The notes under the pieces: model-generated
The model's database searches: none
Seen by the model: only the letters and a program-made list of their open reading frames with translations
What the model was told of the DNA's origin: nothing
Position numbers and translations under genes: made by a program
From: Paenibacillus monticola
Lineage (GTDB): Bacteria > Bacillota > Bacilli > Paenibacillales > Paenibacillaceae
Assembly: GCF_009664975.1 (NCBI RefSeq)
Contig: NZ_WJXB01000001.1
Coordinates: 868,001 to 932,000 of the forward strand
Direction: 5' to 3'
Length of the DNA stretch: 64,000 bases
Shown here: positions 1-9,115 of the stretch, piece after piece
How the letters are laid out: the number at the start of each line of letters is the position of its first letter
Numbering within the stretch: position 1 is the first letter of the stretch

Positions 1-76
1 GAATTAATACAGGCAGTAACAATAAGATAAGCGAACCGACTAGTTTGGAGAAGAGACTGCGTTCCTTATTACTCAT
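1..76 (-). CDS. Sensor histidine kinase, N-terminal start only (cut by window edge)
   Basis: On the minus strand an ATG at 76 opens a frame reading MSNKERSLFSKLVGSLILLL and stays open to the window edge (25 codons). A TAGGAGT-like ribosome-binding site lies at about 85-93. A short basic stretch followed directly by a hydrophobic helix is how YesM-type sensor kinases begin. It starts 31 bases after the stop of the upstream permease gene, so it is probably the last or next-to-last member of the leftward importer operon, with its response regulator outside the window. The identity is inferred from context and from the start of a membrane helix; no catalytic part is visible. Confidence 0.5.
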   Translation of the reverse strand, partial: MSNKERSLFSKLVGSLILLLLPVLI

Positions 77-106
77 CCGCTTTGACTCCTAAGTTTTTTG
101 CCAATC

Positions 107-976
107 TTATTCTTTAACTGCTCCCATCGTCAACCCTTGCACGAAAAACCTTTGCAGGAATGGATAAACCAACAGGATCGGAAGTGCTCCAATCAATATT
201 TGAGCAGAGCGAACGGTTCTTTCTGACAGAATCTGCAACTGTCCGGGGTCTATATTCGTATTCCTCATGTCGCCGCCTTGAATGATTGTCTGTAGAAACG
301 TCGCAAGAGGATATTTCCGGTAATCAGTCATATAAATCAATCCGTCAAACCATGAATTCCAGTGCCACACCATCGAAAACAAGGATAAGGTGGCTAGGGA
401 AGGAAGAGATAAAGGAAGATAGATTGTGATCAACGATCTCAGATAACCAGCTCCATCTATACTAGCCGCTTCTTCAAGTTCTTTCGGAATTGCGCGAAAA
501 AATTGCATCATGAGGATCGTGTTAAACACGTTAACGGCAGAAGGAAGTATAAGTACCCATAGCGTATTGGTTAAATGAAGCTGCGTTACCAGCATATAAG
601 TCGGAATCAGGCCACCGTTAAACAGCATTGTAAAGACAAAAAACCAAGAATAAAATCCTCTGCCGTAAAACGAACGTGATAGAGTATACGCGGCGGTAAC
701 TGTCAATGCCATAGACAGCAAGGTTCCGGAGAGTGTTCTTTCCATGGATAAGACCAGCGACCGCAGAAATAAAGGATTCGTAAGCGTTCTTGAGTAAGCC
801 TCAGCCGTAAATCCAACCGGCCAGAAAAAAACTTGATTGGCCGTAGCAGCCGAACTCGAACTGAAAGATACGGCAGCAACGTGAACAAGCGGAAGAATGC
901 ACAAAATGGATATTACTGTTAGAAGCAATGTATTGGTTACTGTAAACCATCGATAACCGATTGTCTTGTGATACAT
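107..976 (-). CDS. Carbohydrate ABC transporter permease, LplC/YtcP type
   Basis: This 289-residue inner-membrane subunit of a sugar importer has about six hydrophobic segments. It carries the MetI-type permease EAA loop around residues 165-185 (ELEEAASIDGAGYLRSLITI), which docks the ATPase. The N-terminus (HKTIGYRWFTVTNTLLLTVI) and the ending (FVQGLTMGAVKE) are typical of LplC proteins that import oligosaccharides or their aldouronate-like derivatives in Paenibacillus and Bacillus. It lies 19 bases behind the LplB-type permease and is the third gene of the operon read leftward from 3642. No ATPase gene is present, as is usual for this class, which shares an MsmX-type ATPase encoded elsewhere. 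The substrate is not shown by the sequence; the neighbouring GH42 and GH29 genes suggest galactose- or fucose-containing oligosaccharides. Confidence 0.9.
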   Translation of the reverse strand: MYHKTIGYRWFTVTNTLLLTVISILCILPLVHVAAVSFSSSSAATANQVFFWPVGFTAEAYSRTLTNPLFLRSLVLSMERTLSGTLLSMALTVTAAYTLSRSFYGRGFYSWFFVFTMLFNGGLIPTYMLVTQLHLTNTLWVLILPSAVNVFNTILMMQFFRAIPKELEEAASIDGAGYLRSLITIYLPLSLPSLATLSLFSMVWHWNSWFDGLIYMTDYRKYPLATFLQTIIQGGDMRNTNIDPGQLQILSERTVRSAQILIGALPILLVYPFLQRFFVQGLTMGAVKE

Positions 977-995
977 AGGATCAACCTGCCTTTAC

Positions 996-1907
996 TTAGA
1001 AAATGCGATAATTTCCAAACCGGTGAGCAAGTCGATAGGCCGTAACAATCAGGATGAAACTAATTACTGATTTGAATAAACCGACTGCTGTTGCGAAACT
1101 GAACGAACCGTCCATGAGACCCACCCTGTAAACGAAGGTATCGATTATATCTCCTTCACGGTAAACGAGCGGATTGTACAGATTGAATATCTGGTCAAAG
1201 CCGGCGTTAAGGATGTTGCCAAGCGCCAACGTTCCAACAACCAGAATGACAGGTACTAGCGACGGCAAGGTGATATGGAAGGTTTGCTTAAGGCGGCTTG
1301 CACCGTCAATTTCGGCTGCTTCGTACAACGACATGTTAATACCGCTCATTGCTGCGAGATAGATAATCGCGGAAAAGCCGAATTCTTTCCACACATCGCT
1401 GATCACGACTGTTATCCGAAACCAGGTGCCGTCTCCGAGAAAAAAGATAGTATTGGCTCCGAATAAAGTCAATAAATGATTAACAATCCCTTTATTCCCT
1501 AATATGTCAGTTAGAATACCACCTAGAATAACCCAAGACAAAAAATGCGGAAGATAAACTAATGTCTGTACAAATCTTTTGAATAGAATTGCGCGAATTT
1601 CATTAAGAAGTAAGGCGAAAGTGATTGGGACTATGATATTGGCTGTGATTTTAAGTGAAGCAATAAGTAAGGTGTTAAAAATTACTTGTCTGCTGTCGGG
1701 ATAGGTAAACATATATTTAAAATGTTCAAAGCCAACCCATGGCGAATGTAGAAAGCCTAGACGAGGCTTAAAATCCTGAAAAGCCATTAGTAGTCCCGTC
1801 ATTGGCGCATAATTAAATATGAGCAAACAGATTACAGATGGCAGTATGAGCAAATGTAGAGGTAGTTGACGAAAAAACCTCGTCTTGCTCTTCTTCCATT
1901 CCATCAT
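996..1907 (-). CDS. Carbohydrate ABC transporter permease, LplB type
   Basis: This 303-residue membrane permease is the partner of the LplC-type subunit at 107-976. Its first periplasmic-side segment carries NYAPMTGLLMAFQDFKPRLG, the hallmark of LplB proteins, and its EAA loop is YEAAEIDGASRLKQTFHITL. I chose the ATG at 1907 because an AGAGGAG ribosome-binding site sits 8 bases upstream; the frame is open to 1973, but that extension has no such site and is not family-like. It is the second gene of the leftward operon: binding protein, LplB, LplC, sensor kinase. It probably forms the heterodimeric membrane pore. Confidence 0.9.
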   Translation of the reverse strand: MMEWKKSKTRFFRQLPLHLLILPSVICLLIFNYAPMTGLLMAFQDFKPRLGFLHSPWVGFEHFKYMFTYPDSRQVIFNTLLIASLKITANIIVPITFALLLNEIRAILFKRFVQTLVYLPHFLSWVILGGILTDILGNKGIVNHLLTLFGANTIFFLGDGTWFRITVVISDVWKEFGFSAIIYLAAMSGINMSLYEAAEIDGASRLKQTFHITLPSLVPVILVVGTLALGNILNAGFDQIFNLYNPLVYREGDIIDTFVYRVGLMDGSFSFATAVGLFKSVISFILIVTAYRLAHRFGNYRIF

Positions 1908-1995
1908 CCAGACAACTCCTCTTTTTATAATTTGGAAATATGAGATAGGCATTGCGTCGATGTCGCTCCGCAAGGCCTATCCGAGACCAAACCTT

Positions 1996-3642
1996 CTATT
2001 TTTTGAACGATTGATACCATTCGTTTACTTCTTTAGTTATATCGTCGCCACCGGAAGACTTCCATTTTTCCACCAAGCTATCAAAAGAATCTGGAGATTC
2101 CTGTCCATAAATAATTTTCAGGAAAGCTTCGTTTTCCATTTTGCGAAGCAATTCGCCTTTTTGAGCCATAGTTGCTGTTGGTGGACCCGTATACAAATCG
2201 AAGACCGACGCGTCGTCGATATACGTTTGAAGTACTGCAGCAGCTTCCGCCCATTTCTTCGGTCTTGCAGAGAAATACATTTCGTAAGGGGTTTCAGGGG
2301 TTTTTCCCTGGCCCAGCTTGGCCATGACCTCAAGCTCTTTTTTTGGCGTTTGAATATCATTTCCGTAAATCGTGTATTTCTTCACGTCAATCCATCCGCC
2401 CGGAATTTTATCCTGATCGTAAACGGGCTTACCATCAACCATTACATAATCGTATCCTTCTGCCCATCCGTTGGCGAGTTCCGAAGATGGATCGTAGAAG
2501 CCAGGTCCCATAATAGCGTCCAAATAGTTGAAGAATGCCTCCATATTTTTGAAATCATTATTGAAATAAAAACGGACTGAAGATTGCGGTTCACTGCCGA
2601 ATCCCATCTTTCCGTCAATTCCTGCTGGTATTGGTACTGGTATATAATCAAACTTCATATCTTGGTTGAACGGATAAGAAGCCATCCAAGTCGGTCCGAA
2701 CACCATGCCGGATTTGCCCTGAACAAAGCTTTCTGTTGCTTTGGCTTCATCCATGATCCCTGTGTCTTTATCTAGATAACCCTTTTCCATCCATTCGCTA
2801 AGTTTGGTTAGCCCCTCCTTGACGGTAGGCTGAACAGATCCGTACTGAAGATTTCCATCTGCCCCCTCTGTCCAGTAAGTTGGAATGGCTGTTTGTCCGA
2901 ACAAGAAATCGCTTGATGCCATGAAAGTATCCTTTACGGCTGTAACACCTTTTTTAAGAGAAAGTGACAATCCGATTGTATCCTTTACACCATTACCGTC
3001 CGGATCACGATTGACGAATGCATCCATGACAGTTTCCATTTCATCGATAGTCTTCGGCACCTGCAGCCCCAATTTATCAAGCCAATCCTGACGTATCCAC
3101 ATCACACTAAAGGAACTGTTGGCATTGAAGGTAGGAAGGCCGTAATGCTTGCCATCGTAAGTAACCGTATTCCAAATTTCAGGATATTTTGCGTACAGTT
3201 CTTTGAGCCGCGGCGAAGCGTACTTATCGAATGCCTCAGAAATATCCATGACTTTGCCGGAATCAACAACCTGGTTCTCAAGAGTCGGATCACTTAAAGT
3301 GAAGACATCCGGCAGCTTTTCGTTTGAATTCAACAGAAGACGGAGCTTCGTTGTGTAGGCATCGCCTGTTCCTACTGTCCAATCTACCTTAAAGTTAATG
3401 CCAAACTTCTCCTTGGCCCACTTGGTATGAACATTATTTTCAATGGTTTCGCCATTTTTGAATTTGTTATCAGACCCCACAACCCTCCCTAATGAAATAG
3501 TAACCTCTTGTTGAGCTGCATTTCCTTTTTCCCCTTGGGCATTTTGTTCTGGATCGGTTTTCGTACTACAGCCGATAGCAGACAACATTGTTACTCCGAT
3601 CGCAAGCGTTACACACGCTTGCTTCGTGAACCTCTTCCTCAT
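1996..3642 (-). CDS. Extracellular solute-binding lipoprotein of sugar ABC importer (LipO-like)
   Basis: This 548-residue substrate-binding protein belongs to the large family-1 binding proteins paired with LplB/LplC. The N-terminus is basic (MRKRFTKQ), followed by a hydrophobic segment and a lipobox-like AIGC with Cys25 as the probable lipid-modified residue; it is then anchored on the outer face of the membrane. A polar linker of about 20 residues precedes the fold. An AAAGGGAGGT ribosome-binding site precedes the ATG. It is the first gene of the operon, and a near-consensus catabolite-repression element at 3690-3704 lies in its promoter region. The bound sugar cannot be told from the sequence; linkage to GH42 and GH29 makes a plant or host galactosyl/fucosyl oligosaccharide plausible. 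Confidence 0.9.
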   Translation of the reverse strand: MRKRFTKQACVTLAIGVTMLSAIGCSTKTDPEQNAQGEKGNAAQQEVTISLGRVVGSDNKFKNGETIENNVHTKWAKEKFGINFKVDWTVGTGDAYTTKLRLLLNSNEKLPDVFTLSDPTLENQVVDSGKVMDISEAFDKYASPRLKELYAKYPEIWNTVTYDGKHYGLPTFNANSSFSVMWIRQDWLDKLGLQVPKTIDEMETVMDAFVNRDPDGNGVKDTIGLSLSLKKGVTAVKDTFMASSDFLFGQTAIPTYWTEGADGNLQYGSVQPTVKEGLTKLSEWMEKGYLDKDTGIMDEAKATESFVQGKSGMVFGPTWMASYPFNQDMKFDYIPVPIPAGIDGKMGFGSEPQSSVRFYFNNDFKNMEAFFNYLDAIMGPGFYDPSSELANGWAEGYDYVMVDGKPVYDQDKIPGGWIDVKKYTIYGNDIQTPKKELEVMAKLGQGKTPETPYEMYFSARPKKWAEAAAVLQTYIDDASVFDLYTGPPTATMAQKGELLRKMENEAFLKIIYGQESPDSFDSLVEKWKSSGGDDITKEVNEWYQSFKK

Positions 3643-3689
3643 TCAATGACCTCCCTTTATTTATTTCATGCTTAGTATATCCCCAGCAA

Positions 3690-3704
3690 TGGTAACGCTT
3701 AAAT
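3690..3704 (-). promoter_or_regulatory. Catabolite-responsive element-like site (one mismatch)
   Basis: On the minus strand the site reads ATTTAAGCGTTACCA. It matches the CcpA operator consensus WTGNAANCGNWNNCW except for T in place of the invariant G at position 3. It lies just upstream of a TATACT -10-like element of the binding-protein operon. A single mismatch and AT-rich surroundings keep confidence modest. Confidence 0.4.
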
Positions 3705-3855
3705 ATCAATAATAGGAGATTTATATAAATATATTGGTCATTACATATAACTTTCATTTTTTTATATATAGTCGTTAATATCTTATATTCTTTATTTAAA
3801 TTATAACGTTTATGATGTATTACGTATTATAATATTTTTATATGAGGTGATCAAT

Positions 3856-5871
3856 TTGTTGTTTGCAGGAACGAATTACCATCCGCACGATTGGCCCCGA
3901 GAGAGATGGAAACACGATATTGATTTGATGCGGAAAGCATCCTTTAATATTGTCCGACTGGGGCATCTGTGTTGGGATAGCTTTGAACCCTCTGAAGGTG
4001 AATATACTTTTGAGTGGTTCAATGAAGTGATGGATCTTTTTCATGAGGCAGGAATACAGGTCGTTCTCGATATCGCAACTCGCCCTGCTCCGACATGGCT
4101 GCATAAAAAATATCCCGAGATTGATCGTGCAGATACCAACGGCATTCGATTGGAAGCGCAAACGCGTTATATGGAGGACATCGGCCATCCAGCCTTCCAG
4201 GACTATGCCTACAAGTTCGCCGAGAAATTGGTATGCCAATATCGAAACCATCCTGCACTTTATGCTTTTGGATTGTGCAACGAGCTTGGTTCTGGTGCAC
4301 CTTCCTTTTCCAGTCACGCTAGAGACCGATTTGAAGCTTGGCTAACGGAAAAGTATCAAACGGTAGACAACCTGAACCAAGCATGGACAACTCAGCGCTG
4401 GTCCCGTAAATTGAATAGTTTTCACGATGTCGTGCTTCCGATTTCTGGTCAAATTCAAGGCGCACCGGAACGATTGCTGGACATGTGGCGGTTCTATTCT
4501 GATGAAATCTTGGTGTATATGAAAGGTCTAAGCCGGATAGTCAAACAGTTAGCCCCAGGTGTTAGGGAATCTACGAACCATTGGTCGGAGAATCCAGGAT
4601 ACGGGTTCGACTATTTAAAGCAATATCAAGAAATCATTGATTTACCCGGAATCGGATTCTATCCCGGCACCAATCCAGAAGACAGAAAAGCTTTGACCGC
4701 CGCCTGCTTCTTTATGGATCATCGCATAGGGGAGCTTGACCAACCCATTTGGTGCCTTGAATTCCAGACCGGCGACTTCGGGGGCTACGGTTCACCGCGT
4801 AAAGCCATGAGAATGTATGCCTATCTCTCGCTTGTTCATAGAGCGCAAGCAGTCTGTGCGTGGACCTGGCGTACTATGCTGGGTGGTGAGGAGCAATATG
4901 TATTCGGTCTGGTTGATCATGACGGCACTCCGGGATGGAAGTATGAAGAGTTCAAACAAATCGCCGAGGAATTCAATCTTTTGAAGGAACGCGGGCTACC
5001 CAGAAGCACCAGTCCACAGATCGCCATTGCTTACTCGTACGAAAGCATGAAGGTGATGGACGGCAACCGGAGCTTTTACAAAACAGAGTATACCCAACAG
5101 GTATTGCAAGCTTACGAGGCCCTTATGCGTGCAAATATTGACTGTAATATCGTGAATTTGCGCAACATGCAAAAGGATTACAAAATCCTGATCGTGCCGG
5201 GACATGCCGTTATGGATAAAGCATCGGCGGCAGCCATTCGCTCATACGTTGAAGACGGGGGCACCGTCCTGATGACGGCATATTCTGCGAAAGTCAATGA
5301 ACATAATCGCGTCTTTGATACACCGCTGCCTGGAGAGCTTAGCGATGTATTCGGCATCCGCAGCGGAGCATTCATGAGAACCAGAAGCCATACGCCTGCC
5401 GAGAATGCTGGTGGTCTTGAGAAGACGGAGCTTCATCTAGAACGTGAAAAGCCGGCTATTTCACTTGGAAAGCAGGAATATCAGCCTGATATTGACTATT
5501 ATGAAATACTGGAAGCCCGCACGGCCGAGACGGTAGCGGCATTTACAAATACATTGGAGAAGTCGCCTGCTGTAACACGTAACCGTTACGGAAAGGGAGA
5601 GGCGATATATGTCGCCATTCCTGCGGAAGCGAATTTTCTAAGTTCGCTTCTGGACATGTTGTACCCGACGCTTGGCATTCAGAAGGGCCCCGCAACCCCT
5701 TCAGGCGTTGTCGCACGCAAACTGGAAGATGGCTCTTTAATCTGTGTGAACACCACCGGCACGGAGCAAACCATAAAGCTTGATAAGGAAGCATCCGGGC
5801 TGTTGTCTGGCAATCATTTCGAGAATTCGCTTACTTTAGGCGCTTATGAGGTAGAACTTCTGAGGTATTAA
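3856..5871 (+). CDS. Glycoside hydrolase family 42 beta-galactosidase-like enzyme
   Basis: This cytoplasmic enzyme (no signal peptide) of 671 residues has the GH42 layout: a TIM barrel, a trimerisation domain from about residue 375, and a short C-terminal beta domain. The start motif is GTNYHPHDWPRERWKHDI. With the TTG at 3856 as start, the predicted acid/base is Glu143 (CNELGSG) and the nucleophile Glu302 (CLEFQTGDFG). An AGGTGA ribosome-binding site at 3845-3850 favours TTG 3856 (or 3859) over the GTG inside it. The cysteine cluster that binds zinc in many GH42 enzymes is absent here, unlike the second GH42 at 15637-17622. It is the first gene of a two-gene operon with an alpha-fucosidase, divergent from the importer. 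Hydrolysis of terminal beta-galactosides is likely; beta-galactoside or alpha-arabinoside specificity cannot be decided. Confidence 0.9.
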   Translation: MLFAGTNYHPHDWPRERWKHDIDLMRKASFNIVRLGHLCWDSFEPSEGEYTFEWFNEVMDLFHEAGIQVVLDIATRPAPTWLHKKYPEIDRADTNGIRLEAQTRYMEDIGHPAFQDYAYKFAEKLVCQYRNHPALYAFGLCNELGSGAPSFSSHARDRFEAWLTEKYQTVDNLNQAWTTQRWSRKLNSFHDVVLPISGQIQGAPERLLDMWRFYSDEILVYMKGLSRIVKQLAPGVRESTNHWSENPGYGFDYLKQYQEIIDLPGIGFYPGTNPEDRKALTAACFFMDHRIGELDQPIWCLEFQTGDFGGYGSPRKAMRMYAYLSLVHRAQAVCAWTWRTMLGGEEQYVFGLVDHDGTPGWKYEEFKQIAEEFNLLKERGLPRSTSPQIAIAYSYESMKVMDGNRSFYKTEYTQQVLQAYEALMRANIDCNIVNLRNMQKDYKILIVPGHAVMDKASAAAIRSYVEDGGTVLMTAYSAKVNEHNRVFDTPLPGELSDVFGIRSGAFMRTRSHTPAENAGGLEKTELHLEREKPAISLGKQEYQPDIDYYEILEARTAETVAAFTNTLEKSPAVTRNRYGKGEAIYVAIPAEANFLSSLLDMLYPTLGIQKGPATPSGVVARKLEDGSLICVNTTGTEQTIKLDKEASGLLSGNHFENSLTLGAYEVELLRY

Positions 5872-5896
5872 TTAACAAACAAAGGGGAGCATACAG

Positions 5897-7333
5897 ATGA
5901 ATGAATTGATCAAAAACGCAGCACAAATCGTACCGTCAGCACGACAACTGGCATGGCAAGAGTTAGAATTCTATTCCTTTATTCATTTCGGCATCAACAC
6001 ATTTATGGATAAAGAATGGGGGCTTGGAGACGAAGATCCATCAATATTCAATCCCGAAGAATTTAGCGCAAAGCAATGGGTGGATGTTTGCAAATCGGCA
6101 GGCATGAAAGGCTTGATCTTGACTTGCAAGCATCATGATGGATTCTGCCTCTGGCCTAGCACTTACACTGAACATTCGGTTAAGAATAGTCCATGGCGCG
6201 GAGGAAATGGCGACCTGGTGAAGGAAGTAGCAGATGCGTGCCGTGAAGGTGGGATTTCATTCGGGGTTTATTTGTCTCCATGGGACCGTCATGATGAGCG
6301 TTACGGCTCCTCGGTATACAACGACTATTTCAAAGATCAATTGCGTGAGTTGTTGACAAATTACGGGGACATCTTTTGTGTTTGGTTCGATGGTGCGTGC
6401 GGTGAGGGTCCAAATGGAGTGAAACAGGTCTATGATTGGGAAGGGTATTACGAGGTGATTCGAGAATTACAGCCAGGCGCGGTGATATCCGTATGTGGTC
6501 CAGATGTTCGTTGGTGCGGTAATGAGGCAGGCCACACTCGGGATTCCGAATGGAGTGTCGTTCCGGCAGAGCTTCAGGATCGCGAAAAAATTCAAGAAGA
6601 GTCACAGCAAGCCGACGACGGTGAGTTTTCCAGGCAAATTCGCTCCCACGATGAGAATTTGGGCAGCAGAGAAGCTATTGCAGGTAAGGATAAACTCGTA
6701 TGGTACCCGGCTGAAGTGAATACCTCGATTCGACCAGGCTGGTTCTACCACACCGCTGAGGATGACAAAGTTAGAAGTCTTGAAGAGCTCTTGGATATCT
6801 ACTATAAATCGGTTGGCGGGAATTCTACGTTTCTATTGAATCTTCCCCCGGATAAGAGCGGACTCATACATGAAAATGATTCCCTGCGAATGTCCGAGCT
6901 CGGAAGAACGATCAGGTCTACTTTCAAGCATAATCTTGCTTCGGAAGCGCATGCCGACGCCACGGAAACGCTGGATGAGAACCACGCTGCCCATCGGATA
7001 TTGGACGGGAATAAAGATACGTACTGGAGCCCCAAAGAAGGTACGGAGCAGGCCTCGGTTGAAATTGATCTGAATGTCGAGCAGGTATTTGATACTATCG
7101 TGCTCAAGGAGCATATACAGTCCGGTCAGCGAATAGAAAACCTTCACCTGGAATATCTGCATGAGGGTTCGTGGAAACGATTCTGTGAATGTACAGTTGT
7201 CGGGCATAAGCGCATCCTTAAATTCCCGGAAGTTACGGCAAGATATATACGCCTGACCATTGAAAAATCACGATGGTGCCCATCCCTTTCCGCTCTGGAA
7301 GTGTACCTAAGTCCGCGGAGCATTGGGGAATAG
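5897..7333 (+). CDS. Alpha-L-fucosidase, glycoside hydrolase family 29, with C-terminal F5/8-type domain
   Basis: This 478-residue protein removes alpha-linked L-fucose by a retaining mechanism. The GH29 barrel shows FIHFGINTF near residue 28, CKHHDGFCLWPS near 77-88, and CVWFDGACGEG with Asp165 as the predicted nucleophile. Residues about 345-475 form a discoidin/F5-8 type C (CBM32-like) module (HRILDGNKDTYWSP ... ARYIRLTIEKS). There is no signal peptide, so it should act in the cytoplasm on imported oligosaccharides. It starts 25 bases after the GH42 gene with an AAAGGGGAG ribosome-binding site. GH42 plus GH29 would together remove galactose and fucose from xyloglucan-type side chains or host glycans; this substrate is inference. 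Confidence 0.92.
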   Translation: MNELIKNAAQIVPSARQLAWQELEFYSFIHFGINTFMDKEWGLGDEDPSIFNPEEFSAKQWVDVCKSAGMKGLILTCKHHDGFCLWPSTYTEHSVKNSPWRGGNGDLVKEVADACREGGISFGVYLSPWDRHDERYGSSVYNDYFKDQLRELLTNYGDIFCVWFDGACGEGPNGVKQVYDWEGYYEVIRELQPGAVISVCGPDVRWCGNEAGHTRDSEWSVVPAELQDREKIQEESQQADDGEFSRQIRSHDENLGSREAIAGKDKLVWYPAEVNTSIRPGWFYHTAEDDKVRSLEELLDIYYKSVGGNSTFLLNLPPDKSGLIHENDSLRMSELGRTIRSTFKHNLASEAHADATETLDENHAAHRILDGNKDTYWSPKEGTEQASVEIDLNVEQVFDTIVLKEHIQSGQRIENLHLEYLHEGSWKRFCECTVVGHKRILKFPEVTARYIRLTIEKSRWCPSLSALEVYLSPRSIGE

Positions 7334-7387
7334 GTAACAGAATTAGCAAAAAAATTAATTATTACAAACATAAATAGGCCGCACCCG

Positions 7388-7420
7388 CCGGACTCCTAAT
7401 GGAGCCCGGTTATTTGTATT
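7388..7420 (+). terminator. Probable transcription terminator after the GH42-GH29 operon
   Basis: CCGGACTCC pairs with GGAGCCCGG across a TAAT loop (9-base stem, one mismatch). It is followed by TTATTTGTATT, a moderate T-rich tail. It lies 55 bases after the fucosidase stop codon. Confidence 0.6.
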
Positions 7421-7495
7421 AGTAAACAGCTATGTACTGGATGCTGCCTCTTTCATATAACAGCAGGACTCTTTACCTTAAGGGGGGGATTTCCA

Positions 7496-7524
7496 TTGAC
7501 AGCGCCTGCAAGTTCCGATATACC
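7496..7524 (+). promoter_or_regulatory. SigA-type promoter for the two-component operon
   Basis: TTGACA at 7496-7501 and TATACC at 7519-7524 are separated by 17 bases and lie 45 bases before the response regulator start. Confidence 0.5.
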
Positions 7525-7568
7525 TGCATATATACTAGGAATACGACAGGAACGGAGGGGAATCTACA

Positions 7569-9113
7569 ATGAATTCATTAATTTCGGTCATGCTTGTGGA
7601 TGATGAACCGCTTGCACTCGATAATGTTTACCAGATGGTTCCATGGACAGAGAACGGATTTCAAGTAGTCGCAAAGGCAACCAGTGGACGAATAGCGCTG
7701 CAGATGTTCGAAGAATTACAGCCGCAGATAGTCATCACCGACATTTCTATGTCGCCTATGGATGGGCTGGAGCTGGGCCGGCTTGTGGTCAAGCTTGCCC
7801 CCAAAACCCGGCTGATCTTTCTGACTGCTTACCGGGATTTCGATTATGCCCGTCAGGCGCTGGAAATGCGTGCGGCTCATTATCTGCTTAAGCACGAAAT
7901 CAGCCGCAACCGTCTGCTCGAACAGCTGAATCTGCTTAAAGAAGGCTTGGCAGCAGAAGCAGCCGAGGAAGAAGGACATGGACACGCGCTCCATATTTTG
8001 CTTAAAGATATGCTGGAGGGCAAGTATCAGGCCCTTCCGGGAAATCAGGAATCCCGGCTGCGTCGTCTCGTTGCAGAACATCAGCAGGGTCAGCCTGCAC
8101 TGCTGTATTTTGAGCTGGATGCTGCAATTTTGCTGGACGGTAGCCGCAGGAACAAACGCTGGCCGGTATCCTCCGTGTGGAAGAACATCGAAGAAGAAAT
8201 CCGCCTCCAGTCAAAGGATATGGAGGATATTCATATTTTGGAGATGGATGAAGGCGGCTACATCGTGCTGCTGAAGCTGTCCTCTTCAAGCAGTCTATTG
8301 CTCCAGCATTATAACTTGCGGCAGATCGCGGCCCAAGTGATAGAAGGTCTGGATACGTATTGTGAGGGTGTCCTTCCCCGGATAATTATTTCTGCAGGCG
8401 GTGGCGCAGAATTGCCGGACCGTAGATATGTGGCTATCAGACAGGCGTATGATTATTCAATATTTCTGCCGCCTGGTGCATTATTTCTGCTGGAACAGGC
8501 TCCTTCTACTGGAGGCGCTTCCGTTATTGCCAATGAAGTCAGACAGTATTTATTGTCCCCCGAGAAGAGTAAACTGGACAGGCTAAAAGTCAGCTTGGAG
8601 AAAGTTACCACCCAGGCCCGTCTGGGAGATTTGCGCGCAGTCATTGGTGAGGTCAGCGTCGAATGTCGCAAGGACGGAAGTTTCTGCACCGATCTAGAGC
8701 TTGGCCAGGACGCACGGCAGATTGTAAGCAGTCTATACCGAATTCTGGAAGACCGTTTGCAGCGGCAGCAGCCCAGGAATAATTATTCCCGCTGGGTGAA
8801 TAGAGCAATGGATTATGTTGCGGGCAATTATGCCGATCCCGACCTGTCTCTGGAGACTGTCGCAGGGCATCTGCAGATCAGCAGCATTCATTTGCGCACC
8901 ACCTTCAAGCGGGAGACGGGTCAGTCCCTGCTGGACTACACGACGGAATACAGGATCGCGCTGGCTAAGCAACTCCTGCAGACCGGTGAATTCAAGATAT
9001 ACGAGGTATCGGAGAAGGTAGGATACAAAACTAGCCAATATTTCAGCCAGGTATTCAAAAAAACCACCGGCATGCAACCCAAGGACTTCCTGCAGCAGAA
9101 GGGAGGCGAATAG
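7569..9113 (+). CDS. Response regulator, YesN type (receiver + AraC DNA-binding domain)
   Basis: This 514-residue transcription factor has an N-terminal CheY-like receiver at residues about 4-125. The acidic pair is Asp11/Asp12, the phosphoacceptor is Asp58 (IVITDISMSPMDG), and the conserved lysine is in YLLKHEIS. A variable middle region follows, and the last ~100 residues are two AraC helix-turn-helix motifs (LSLETVAGHLQISSIHL and YEVSEKVGYKTSQYFSQVF). It is followed after 2 bases by its cognate kinase and then by a sugar importer, so it most likely activates that importer when a sugar is sensed. The start follows a strong GGAGGGG ribosome-binding site. Confidence 0.92.
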   Translation: MNSLISVMLVDDEPLALDNVYQMVPWTENGFQVVAKATSGRIALQMFEELQPQIVITDISMSPMDGLELGRLVVKLAPKTRLIFLTAYRDFDYARQALEMRAAHYLLKHEISRNRLLEQLNLLKEGLAAEAAEEEGHGHALHILLKDMLEGKYQALPGNQESRLRRLVAEHQQGQPALLYFELDAAILLDGSRRNKRWPVSSVWKNIEEEIRLQSKDMEDIHILEMDEGGYIVLLKLSSSSSLLLQHYNLRQIAAQVIEGLDTYCEGVLPRIIISAGGGAELPDRRYVAIRQAYDYSIFLPPGALFLLEQAPSTGGASVIANEVRQYLLSPEKSKLDRLKVSLEKVTTQARLGDLRAVIGEVSVECRKDGSFCTDLELGQDARQIVSSLYRILEDRLQRQQPRNNYSRWVNRAMDYVAGNYADPDLSLETVAGHLQISSIHLRTTFKRETGQSLLDYTTEYRIALAKQLLQTGEFKIYEVSEKVGYKTSQYFSQVFKKTTGMQPKDFLQQKGGE

Positions 9114-9115
9114 CT

